Assembly (NCBI GenBank): GCA_031263865.1
Contig: JAISEY010000003.1
Span: 1-61,344 of the forward strand
Length of the DNA: 61,344 nt
Origin: Endomicrobium sp.
Lineage (GTDB): Bacteria > Elusimicrobiota > Endomicrobiia > Endomicrobiales > Endomicrobiaceae
Direction of reading: 5' to 3'
In this document: positions 53,421 to 61,344 of the stretch, in pieces
Layout: the number at the start of each line of letters is the position of its first letter
Numbering within the stretch: position 1 is the first letter of the stretch
The notes under the pieces: model-generated
What the model was told of the DNA's origin: nothing
The model's input: the letters and a program-made list of their open reading frames with translations, nothing else
Databases searched by the model: none
Position numbers and translations under genes: made by a program

Positions 53421-53864
53421 TTATCTCCCTATAGTTTTTTCAAAATGAACATTATGTATATTGTTGTCATCATTAAGTATTTTTAATCTTTTAATTTGCT
53501 TGTCAGCAAGTTTATTTTTTGGTAACATTCCTTTAACAGATAAAAATAAAACTTTTTTTGAATTTTTTAACATTAAAGTACTATATGGAATAATTTTTAC
53601 TCCTCCAGGATAATTTGAATGAGTAAAATATTTCTTTTGATAAAATTTTTTACCAGTTAAAACAATTTTATCTGAATTGATAACAACAACAAAATCTCCA
53701 CAATCAATATGACTTGAATAAAATTTTTTGTTTTTACCCAATAAAATACAAGAAATTTCTACAGATAGTCTACCCAAAATCTTATTACTAGCATCAATTA
53801 AATGCCATTTTCTTTTTTCGAAAACATCTTTTCTAGGTAAATAACTACATCTATTGCTTATCAT
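53421..53864 (-). CDS. rplM: Ribosomal protein uL13
   Basis: KWHLIDASNKILGRLSVEIS; GDFVVVINSDKIVLTGKK; VKGMLPKNKLADKQIKRL; ATG start at 53864 preferred over the GTG-initiated track ORF. Confidence 0.96.
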   Translation of the reverse strand: MISNRCSYLPRKDVFEKRKWHLIDASNKILGRLSVEISCILLGKNKKFYSSHIDCGDFVVVINSDKIVLTGKKFYQKKYFTHSNYPGGVKIIPYSTLMLKNSKKVLFLSVKGMLPKNKLADKQIKRLKILNDDNNIHNVHFEKTIGR

Positions 53865-53900
53865 ACAATACACCCCATGTAATTCTAATATAATAAACGA

Positions 53901-53928
53901 ATTATATAATATTTGAATATAATAACAA
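53901..53928 (-). promoter_or_regulatory. Putative sigma70-type promoter of rplM-rpsI
   Basis: Minus strand TTGTTA - 16 bp - TATAAT, about 40 nt upstream of the rplM start codon. Confidence 0.5.
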
Positions 53929-53931
53929 AAC

Positions 53932-53948
53932 GTAATACGCGTTATTAC
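53932..53948. promoter_or_regulatory. Imperfect palindrome GTAATACGCGTTATTAC, putative operator next to rplM -35
   Basis: GTAAT-ACGCGT-T-ATTAC inverted repeat with a CpG-containing core in otherwise A/T-only intergenic DNA, immediately upstream of the candidate -35. Confidence 0.35.
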
Positions 53949-54078
53949 ACAATTATATATTTCTTGTATTATATAATAAAATAATAAATAATTTTTTTAA
54001 AAATATTAAATACAATAATTTTATCTAACATTAATTTAGAACTCTTAAAAATAATATTTGTTGTTTCATTAAAAATTT

Positions 54079-55470
54079 TTACATTTTATTTTTATTTTTT
54101 ATTGCTATTGAATTGTAATGTTCGTTATCAATTATTTCATATCCTTTTTTATTAATTATATCTCTTAATTTATCTGCTTCAATCCAATTTTTATTTTTCC
54201 TTGCTTCATCTCTTTTTTTTAGTATATTTTGCAAATCTTCATCAAGTTTTTTATATTTTGGCAATACAATACCAAGAGAATTTTCTAAAAACTTTTCAAA
54301 AAGATTTTTTAATTGTGAAAGTCTTTTTTTGTTTGAACAATAAATTTCATTTAATATAATATTTTTTAATTTATGAACATAAGATAAAGCTATTTCAGAG
54401 TTAAAATCTTTATCAAGAGAATTTAAAAATTTATTATTTAAATTTTTTAAATCATTGTCAATAATATTAAAAACAGATTCATTAACACATTGACAAAGTT
54501 TTAAATAAGTCTCATCTATTATTGATAAAGTATTTTTTGCAGAATCAAGCCCATTATAAGAAAAATTTAACGGCATTGAATAACGTTGTGTTAAAAGATA
54601 ATAACGAATTATACGTGGTTCATATTTTTTAAAAATTTCTTTTAAAGAAAAAAAATTATTTAAAGATTTTGACATTTTTTCTTTATTAACAGTAATAAAA
54701 CCATTATGTATCCAATATTTCACAAAACACTTCCCAGTAATAGCTTCACTCTGCGCAATTTCATTTTCATGATGTGGAAATATTAAATCCTGTCCTCCAC
54801 CATGTATATCTATTGTTTCTCCCAATAAACTTAATATAATAGCAGAACATTCTATATGCCATCCTGGTCTACCTTTGCCCCAAGGACTCTCCCATCCAAC
54901 ATCTTCTTCCCCTATGTTCTTCCACAAAACAAAATCGTAATATGTTTTTTTTTTATCAGATTTGGCAATTCTTGATCCAATTTTTAAACTATCTAATTTT
55001 ATTTTTGACAATATACCATAATTTTTTATTTTCATAACAGAAAAATATACATCGCCATTAATTTCATAAGCAATCCCAATATCAATAAGCTTTTTTATAA
55101 AAAAAATAATTTCGTTAATCATTCCTGTAACACGAGGATATTTTTCTGCTCTTAAAATATTAAGTTTATCAGTTTGTTCAAAATAATCAATTATGAAAAT
55201 ATTTGCAAGTTCATATGGATCTATTTTTTTTTCTTTAGCTTTTTCTATAATTTTGTCATCAATATCTGTAAAATTTTGGATATGTTTTACTTTATATCCT
55301 CTATTTAACAAATGTCTTTTTATAATATCAAAGACAACATATACTCTTGCATGACCTAAATGAATTTCATCATAAGGTGTTATACCACAAACATACATTG
55401 AAACAAAATTTTTATTATTAGGTTTGAATTCTTCAAGTTTCCCAGATAATGTATTATTAATTTTTATCAC
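54079..55470 (-). CDS. cysS: Cysteinyl-tRNA synthetase
   Basis: YVCGITPYDEIHLGHARVYVVFD; GWHIECSA; HGGGQDLIFPHHENEIAQSEA; KMSKSLNN. Confidence 0.97.
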   Translation of the reverse strand: MIKINNTLSGKLEEFKPNNKNFVSMYVCGITPYDEIHLGHARVYVVFDIIKRHLLNRGYKVKHIQNFTDIDDKIIEKAKEKKIDPYELANIFIIDYFEQTDKLNILRAEKYPRVTGMINEIIFFIKKLIDIGIAYEINGDVYFSVMKIKNYGILSKIKLDSLKIGSRIAKSDKKKTYYDFVLWKNIGEEDVGWESPWGKGRPGWHIECSAIILSLLGETIDIHGGGQDLIFPHHENEIAQSEAITGKCFVKYWIHNGFITVNKEKMSKSLNNFFSLKEIFKKYEPRIIRYYLLTQRYSMPLNFSYNGLDSAKNTLSIIDETYLKLCQCVNESVFNIIDNDLKNLNNKFLNSLDKDFNSEIALSYVHKLKNIILNEIYCSNKKRLSQLKNLFEKFLENSLGIVLPKYKKLDEDLQNILKKRDEARKNKNWIEADKLRDIINKKGYEIIDNEHYNSIAIKNKNKM

Positions 55471-55497
55471 AATAAACCTCAAAATATTAACTGCAAT

Positions 55498-55971
55498 TTA
55501 TTTTTTTATTATTGAAGATATTACAATTGCACATATAGCATTTCCACGACCTATAAACCCAGTTTTCTCATTTGTAGTAGCCTTTATAGATATTCTTTTT
55601 TTATTTAATTTTATTATTTTCGAAATATTGTTTTTAATTTCGTCAACAAAATAACAAATTTTTGGTTTTTCAGCAATAACAGTTATATCAACATTGTTAG
55701 CAAAAAAATTCATAGTTTTTAATTTAACATAAATTAATTTTAACAAATATATACTTTTAATATTTTTATATTTTAAATCAGTATTTGGGAAAAAATATCC
55801 TATATCATTTAATCCTGCAGCACCAAGAAAACTATCAATTAATGCATGTATAACAACATCAGCATCACTGTGCCCAATAAGACCAACATCACTTTCAATA
55901 TTTACTCCTCCTAATATCAATTTTCTACCTTTTTTAAGTCTATGAATATCATAGCCAAGTCCAACATACAT
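55498..55971 (-). CDS. ispF: 2-C-methyl-D-erythritol 2,4-cyclodiphosphate synthase
   Basis: [56 protein letters not shown]. Confidence 0.97.
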   Translation of the reverse strand: MYVGLGYDIHRLKKGRKLILGGVNIESDVGLIGHSDADVVIHALIDSFLGAAGLNDIGYFFPNTDLKYKNIKSIYLLKLIYVKLKTMNFFANNVDITVIAEKPKICYFVDEIKNNISKIIKLNKKRISIKATTNEKTGFIGRGNAICAIVISSIIKK

Positions 55972-56678
55972 TATTTTGTAATCTCCAAAAATTTTTTATT
56001 AAATAAAGAATGTTTATGTTTTAAAATAATTTTTGCTAATAAAAAATCTTTTTTTGTTGTTATTTTAAGATTTAGAAACCTTGTTTCAACAGTAGAAATT
56101 TTAAGATTTAAAAATTTTTCTATAAGTTGAGAATCATCAGTAATACATTTTTTTAATGTTTTTGCTACAGAATAAACTTGTTTTAAAATATTAAATTTAA
56201 ATATTTGTGGTGTTTGTGCTTTTCTTAAAAAATCTCTATTTAAAGTCTTTAACACTTGGCCATTATTAGATATAGACTTAACCGTATCTTCTATTTTTTC
56301 AACTGCGATAGCAGCTCCTGTTTTTTTTGCTTCTTTTAGAACATTCAAAACATCTATTTTTGATATAAGAGGTCTTGAAGCATCATGAATTGCAACAAAA
56401 TCAATGTCTTTCCTAACAATAGAAAGCCCATTTTTAATAGAATTCAATCTTTCTTTACCACCAGCAATATAATCAAACAATCCAATATATTTTTTGAATA
56501 TTCTAACCATTTTAACAGGTACTACAACAATAATTTGTTTAAATTTTTTTATTGATTTAAATACATTAACACTATATAAAAATATTGGTATCCCATCAAT
56601 TTTTAAAAATTGTTTGCTAATTTTACTACCGAATCTGTTTCCTGAACCCGCTGCCACTATTATTGCAGCACATTTCAT
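55971..56678 (-). CDS. ispD: 2-C-methyl-D-erythritol 4-phosphate cytidylyltransferase
   Basis: [38 protein letters not shown]-like [10 protein letters not shown]. Confidence 0.96.
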   Translation of the reverse strand: MKCAAIIVAAGSGNRFGSKISKQFLKIDGIPIFLYSVNVFKSIKKFKQIIVVVPVKMVRIFKKYIGLFDYIAGGKERLNSIKNGLSIVRKDIDFVAIHDASRPLISKIDVLNVLKEAKKTGAAIAVEKIEDTVKSISNNGQVLKTLNRDFLRKAQTPQIFKFNILKQVYSVAKTLKKCITDDSQLIEKFLNLKISTVETRFLNLKITTKKDFLLAKIILKHKHSLFNKKFLEITK

Positions 56679-56839
56679 TTTTACTACTCCTATACAAAAT
56701 AAAATATAAATACAAAATTTTATAACTAAAAAAGTTATTTAATAATTTAAATGTTATATTATTATTAACAATAAGTAAATCTTTTTTCTTTCTTTTTTTT
56801 TTGCTAAAATAGCTATACAATTTAAAGAATACGTAAATA

Positions 56840-58300
56840 ATGAACAATATATTTTTTAACTTAACTAGTTTTATAAATTTTGATCTAAAAACACTGTTAA
56901 CAACAATTATTTATATTACGCTATCAATATTAACAAGTATACATATACTACTTAATAAAGATGATGTAAACAGTGCTGGTGGATGGATAGCATTAGTTTT
57001 TTTATCTCCATTTATAGGGACTATATTATATATTTTTTTAGGAATTAATAGAGTAAAAAGAAAAGGATTTAGATTAAGAAAAACTAAAAATTTATTTGAA
57101 AAATGTAATTTCAATAAAGATAATATCTTAAATAATTTACAAACAAATCACAAGCAACTTATAGTTTTTGGATACAACGTATATCAACAAAATTTTACTT
57201 TTGGAAATGTTATAAATCCATTGCAAAATGGTACTGAAGCATATCCAGAAATGTTAAAAGAAATAAAAAACTCAAAAAAAGAGATTTTAATTTCAAGTTA
57301 CATTTTTGACTATGATAATGAAACAAAAAAATTTATCGAAAATTTTAAAATTGCTATAAAAAATGGAGTTAAAATAAAAATTTTAATTGATGGGATAGGT
57401 AGTCTAAAATTTTTTCATCGTTCTATAGAAAAAAAACTTGCAAAAATAAATGGATTAGAATTTGCTATATTTTTGCCACCACAAATACCAATAACACTTC
57501 CTTTTGTAAACTTAAGAAATCACAGAAAAATTATAATAATTGATGGTAAAATAGCATTTTTCGGTGGAATGAATTTATCTAAACATAATGTTTTAATAAA
57601 CGATTTAAAAAATGGCATTTTAGATCTAACATTTAAAATAGAAGGCCCAGTAATAGAGCAAATAATTGAAGTTTTTAAAAGTGATTGGGAATTTACAACT
57701 GGCAAAACAATCAATTCAAAATACAATATTGATAAAAATTTTAAAATCTCAGAAATTCCAGCAAGAATAATACAAGATGGGCCAGATAATAAAACAGGAT
57801 CAATTGAATTAATAATACATGGAGCAATAAACAGTGCAACAAAAAAAATTTTAATAGTAACTCCATATTTTCTTCCAGAGAATAATATTTTAACAGCAAT
57901 ACAAATAGCTGCAATGAAAAACATAAATGTTGAAATAATAATACCAAAAAAAAGTGACTGTTATTTTATAAATTTAGCAACTGAAGCAAATTTTATAAAA
58001 CTTTTAAATTGTGGTGTAAAAATTTATCAAACTAATCTCCCTTTTGACCATAGTAAAATTTTTATAGTAGATGATGAATGGATTTTTGTTGGATCATCAA
58101 ATTGGGACGTAAGAAGTTTTAAACTTAATTTTGAATCAAATATAGAAATTTTTAGTAAAAGTTTAGCAAAAAAATTAACAGATATTGCTGAAGAGAAAAA
58201 AAAAAATGCAAAACAAGTAACAATAAATGAATATAAAAATATCCCATTAATAAAACGTATTAGAAATAATGCATGTAGATTATTAACACCATATAGTTAA
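56840..58300 (+). CDS. cls: Cardiolipin synthase (PLD family)
   Basis: Two HKD motifs NHRKIIIIDGKIAFFGGMN and DHSKIFIVDDEWIFVGSSNWD; N-terminal TM region. Confidence 0.95.
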   Translation: MNNIFFNLTSFINFDLKTLLTTIIYITLSILTSIHILLNKDDVNSAGGWIALVFLSPFIGTILYIFLGINRVKRKGFRLRKTKNLFEKCNFNKDNILNNLQTNHKQLIVFGYNVYQQNFTFGNVINPLQNGTEAYPEMLKEIKNSKKEILISSYIFDYDNETKKFIENFKIAIKNGVKIKILIDGIGSLKFFHRSIEKKLAKINGLEFAIFLPPQIPITLPFVNLRNHRKIIIIDGKIAFFGGMNLSKHNVLINDLKNGILDLTFKIEGPVIEQIIEVFKSDWEFTTGKTINSKYNIDKNFKISEIPARIIQDGPDNKTGSIELIIHGAINSATKKILIVTPYFLPENNILTAIQIAAMKNINVEIIIPKKSDCYFINLATEANFIKLLNCGVKIYQTNLPFDHSKIFIVDDEWIFVGSSNWDVRSFKLNFESNIEIFSKSLAKKLTDIAEEKKKNAKQVTINEYKNIPLIKRIRNNACRLLTPYS

Positions 58301-58312
58301 TTTTTTTTATAA

Positions 58313-59203
58313 GTGTACAAAAATATTATGAATTTAAAAAAAACTAATTTTACAAATATTCTAGGATGGTCAATATCAAGATATGACAAGTTCTTAATTT
58401 GCAAAAGAAAATATTTTTATGATTATTATTCAAAATTTGATAGTACATTACCATTTGAAAAATTGCAATTTTTAAAAAATTTAACATCTAAACATTTAAT
58501 AATTGGTAACATTGTACATGAAGTAATAAGTGATATATTAAAAAGATACCAAATTAGAACTGAACCAATAAATATAAATAAATTTCTAAAATATCTTTTT
58601 AATATAACAAATAAAAATTATACTACAAAAGTTTTTTTTGAACATTACTATAATAACAAAACAATAGAAATTGATGAAATTTATAAAAAAATATGTTACA
58701 TATCAAAAAATTTTATTAATAGTGAAAAATTTTCTTGGATTAAAGAAAGTGCATTAACAAAAAAAAGTGAATGGATAATAGAACCTCTTTGGTTGGGAGA
58801 AACAATAATAAATAATTATAAAATATTTTGTAAAGTTGATTTTTTGTTTCATATTAATGATAAAATACATATCATTGATTGGAAAACCGGGAAACAAGAT
58901 TTAAAAAAACATAAAAGACAACTAATTGGATATACACTTTGGGCAAATTATAAATATAATAAAAAAGCAATTAACATTGTTCCAAGTATTGTTTACTTAT
59001 ACCCAAAAATTGAAGAAAAAACAGTTAATATAACAGATTCTTTAATTAATAAATTCAAAAACAAAATAAAAATTGAAACTATAAATATGTATGATTATCT
59101 TATTGATATTAATAAAAATATACCAAAGGATAAGGAAGAATTTGAATTAACAAATAATAAATTTTTTTGTAAATATTGTAATTATAAAGAAATATGTGTT
59201 TAA
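58313..59203 (+). CDS. RecB/Cas4-like PD-(D/E)XK nuclease with Fe-S cysteines
   Basis: SRYDKFLICKRKYFYDYY; GNIVHEVIS; IIDWKTGKQ; C-terminal FFCKYCNYKEICV. Confidence 0.85.
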   Translation: MYKNIMNLKKTNFTNILGWSISRYDKFLICKRKYFYDYYSKFDSTLPFEKLQFLKNLTSKHLIIGNIVHEVISDILKRYQIRTEPININKFLKYLFNITNKNYTTKVFFEHYYNNKTIEIDEIYKKICYISKNFINSEKFSWIKESALTKKSEWIIEPLWLGETIINNYKIFCKVDFLFHINDKIHIIDWKTGKQDLKKHKRQLIGYTLWANYKYNKKAINIVPSIVYLYPKIEEKTVNITDSLINKFKNKIKIETINMYDYLIDINKNIPKDKEEFELTNNKFFCKYCNYKEICV

Positions 59204-59245
59204 TTATAATATTACAACAAAGATTATATTAAGCAGAGGGAAATT

Positions 59246-60424
59246 ATGTTAGTAATTGCTATTATTATTTTTGGACTTCTTTTCCTTGTTTGTATTTTTT
59301 TAATTTATAAAATTAATAAAAAATATATAATAGTATTAAAAGATAATATATTGAAAGAACAAAAAATAGACAACCTGATTAATGATATAAATGATAAATC
59401 AAAGATTAATGATAGTTTAAAAATAGAATTTAAAAATATTGCATCAAAAATATTAGAAGAAAAAAATGAAATTATAATAAATTCAAATAAAATATCTTTA
59501 GAAAATGTTATGGCTCCATTCAAAACAAAAATTGATGAATTTAAGAACAAGATTGACAAACTCCATATATATGAAGCTGAAAAAATGTCAGCATTCCAAA
59601 ATGAATTAGAAAAATTAATGATTCTTAATAAACATGTAAGCGAAGATGCTAATAATTTAACAAACGCTTTAAAATCTGAAAATAAAATACATGGAATGTG
59701 GGGTGAAATAAATCTTGAAAGAATTTTTGAATACATCGGAATGATAAAAGGTATAAATTATACATCACAAAAACAACTTAAAACAAATGACGGTAAAAAT
59801 AAAATTCCTGATTATATAATTAATTTGCCAGAAAAAAAACATGTTATAATAGATGTAAAAACTTCATTAGTTTCATATACAAAATATTATAATTCACAAA
59901 ACGAAACAGAAAAAAAACATTATTTAAAAGAACATTCAATAAGCATGAAAAGACATGTAGACAATTTAATAAAAAAAGAATATATTGAATTGGATTCTAT
60001 TAACAAACCAGAATATATATTAATGTTTGTACCAATAGAAAATGCTATATCTCTTGCTCTTATGGACAATCCAAATTTAATTTCATATGCATTTACACAA
60101 AATATTGTAATTGTTACACCTTCAACTTTATTAATTACATTAAAAACAATTAAACATATATGGCATACAAAGGATCAAGGAGAAAATGTTTTTGAAATAT
60201 CAAAACAAGGTGGATATCTTTACGATAAATTCATAACTTTTATACAAACATTAATAGAAACAGAGAAAAAAATATCTGAAGCAAAAATAAAAATACATGA
60301 AGCAATTAAAAAATTATCAAATTCTGATAAAAAAGGAGACAGTATTTTAGAAAGAGCAAAGAAATTGAAAGAATTAGGAGTGACAACAAAAAAAAATTTA
60401 CCAAAGGAATTTTTGGACAATTAA
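59246..60424 (+). CDS. rmuC: RmuC-family DNA recombination protein
   Basis: GMWGEINLERIFEYIGMIKG; HVIIDVKTSLVSYTKYY; VTPSTLLITLKTIKHIW. Confidence 0.93.
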   Translation: MLVIAIIIFGLLFLVCIFLIYKINKKYIIVLKDNILKEQKIDNLINDINDKSKINDSLKIEFKNIASKILEEKNEIIINSNKISLENVMAPFKTKIDEFKNKIDKLHIYEAEKMSAFQNELEKLMILNKHVSEDANNLTNALKSENKIHGMWGEINLERIFEYIGMIKGINYTSQKQLKTNDGKNKIPDYIINLPEKKHVIIDVKTSLVSYTKYYNSQNETEKKHYLKEHSISMKRHVDNLIKKEYIELDSINKPEYILMFVPIENAISLALMDNPNLISYAFTQNIVIVTPSTLLITLKTIKHIWHTKDQGENVFEISKQGGYLYDKFITFIQTLIETEKKISEAKIKIHEAIKKLSNSDKKGDSILERAKKLKELGVTTKKNLPKEFLDN

Positions 60425-60426
60425 AA

Positions 60427-61119
60427 ATGACATTATATAAAAAAGAATTACAAATTAGAGCTTTAAAATTAAAAGAAAAATTAAAAAAAAAACATATAGA
60501 ATTAATATTTAACAATACATCATTTAAAGATTATTTATTGAAAATAATAGTAAAAACAAACAATGTTTTTATTGGTAATTTATCTATTTATTATAAACCA
60601 ACAAAAAAAACTTATTTATTAAAGCAACAAATAAAAGACTATAATATAAACAAAATTATAAATATTGTATGGGAAAAATTAAATAATTTCAATATTTATC
60701 CATTTAGAAAAAATATTTATGAAGCATTTGTTGATGGATCGTATTATAATAAAATTGTTGGATATAGTTCTATTATTTACTTAGGTAATAAAATAAAAAC
60801 TAAAATTTCTGGAACAATTTTAAATTCAAAATCAAGACAAATTGAAGGAGAACTAAAATCAGTAATAGAAACAATAAAATGGTGTAATAAAAATATAATA
60901 AAAAACATAAGAATAAATTATGATTATTTGGGTATTGAAAAATTTGCAACTGGAGAATGGAAAGCTAAAAACAAAATATCAATAGAATATAAAAATTTTA
61001 TTAATAATTCAAATATTAATATTGAATGGAGACATATAAACAGTCACACAGGTAATATAAGAAACAATATTGCAGATAATTTAGCAAAAAAAGCAATAGT
61101 AAGACATTCAAAAATTTGA
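60427..61119 (+). CDS. RNase HI-like protein with an N-terminal extension
   Basis: AFVDGSYYNKIVGYSSIIY, RQIEGELKSVIETIKW, INYDYLGIEKFATGEWKAKN, EWRHINSHTGNIRNNIADNLAKKA: D-E-D-D/H catalytic pattern. Confidence 0.85.
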   Translation: MTLYKKELQIRALKLKEKLKKKHIELIFNNTSFKDYLLKIIVKTNNVFIGNLSIYYKPTKKTYLLKQQIKDYNINKIINIVWEKLNNFNIYPFRKNIYEAFVDGSYYNKIVGYSSIIYLGNKIKTKISGTILNSKSRQIEGELKSVIETIKWCNKNIIKNIRINYDYLGIEKFATGEWKAKNKISIEYKNFINNSNINIEWRHINSHTGNIRNNIADNLAKKAIVRHSKI

Positions 61120-61151
61120 CGAAATAAACATGTTTTGATAAAATTCTTTTT

Positions 61152-61225
61152 GTCTCCGTAGCTCAACTGGATAGAGCAACTGCCTTCTAAGCAGTAGATT
61201 GTGTGTTCAAATCACACCGGAGACG
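61152..61225 (+). tRNA. tRNA-Arg (anticodon TCT)
   Basis: Cloverleaf GTCTCCGTAGCTCAACTGGATAGAGCAACTGCCTTCTAAGCAGTAGATTGTGTGTTCAAATCACACCGGAGACG. Confidence 0.96.
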
Positions 61226-61234
61226 AGAATTTAT

Positions 61235-61313
61235 GGTGATTGTAGCTCAAATTGGTTAGAGCATCGGTTTGTGGAACCGATGGTTGCGGGTTCAAGTCCC
61301 GTCAATCACCCCA
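61235..61313 (+). tRNA. tRNA-His (anticodon GTG), G-1 and CCA encoded
   Basis: GGTGATTGTAGCTCAAATTGGTTAGAGCATCGGTTTGTGGAACCGATGGTTGCGGGTTCAAGTCCCGTCAATCACCCCA. Confidence 0.95.
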
Positions 61314-61332
61314 TAAAAATTCTTTTCAATAC

Positions 61333-61344
61333 GGAGAGATAGGG
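61333..61344 (+). tRNA. Possible start of another tRNA (Ser/Leu-like acceptor GGAGAGATAGGG), cut by window end
   Basis: Only 12 nt visible, in a tRNA cluster; resembles the start of tRNA-Ser genes. Confidence 0.25.

Overview
This window is a very AT-rich, gene-dense bacterial segment, likely from a reduced or host-associated anaerobe. Cautious reading of 16S signature stretches and gene content suggests an Elusimicrobiota/Endomicrobia-like lineage, but this is not verified. On the minus strand it holds a 16S - tRNA-Ile - tRNA-Ala - 23S(5' part) operon. The rest is about 50 protein genes and 9 complete tRNAs in all. Contents include core information processing (alaS, hisS, cysS, ligA, dnaX, recR, nusB, smpB, L13/S9, L21/L27), cell wall functions (PBP1A, murI, amidase, polysaccharide deacetylase), MEP isoprenoid genes (ispD/ispF), a 4-subunit pyruvate:ferredoxin oxidoreductase, a membrane pyrophosphatase, feoAB, rubrerythrin, AddAB-like nucleases and others. 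I saw no CRISPR array, transposon or prophage. The most interesting observations are inside apparently ordinary genes. (1) A full-length IscS/NifS-family gene beside an intact iscU lacks both the PLP Schiff-base lysine and the substrate-carboxylate arginine but keeps the persulfide cysteine. (2) In the same compact cluster, an RlmN-family radical SAM protein keeps the CxxxCxxC cluster motif but lacks both catalytic cysteines of RlmN. (3) obgE is split by a +1 frameshift at a site resembling a prfB-type programmed frameshift (AGGGGG-UUUU-CU-UAA). (4) The pyruvate kinase has lost its whole C-terminal domain. (5) There are two different class II tRNA nucleotidyltransferases, possibly a split CC-/A-adding pair. 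All family calls come from motif recognition by eye; no database search was run.
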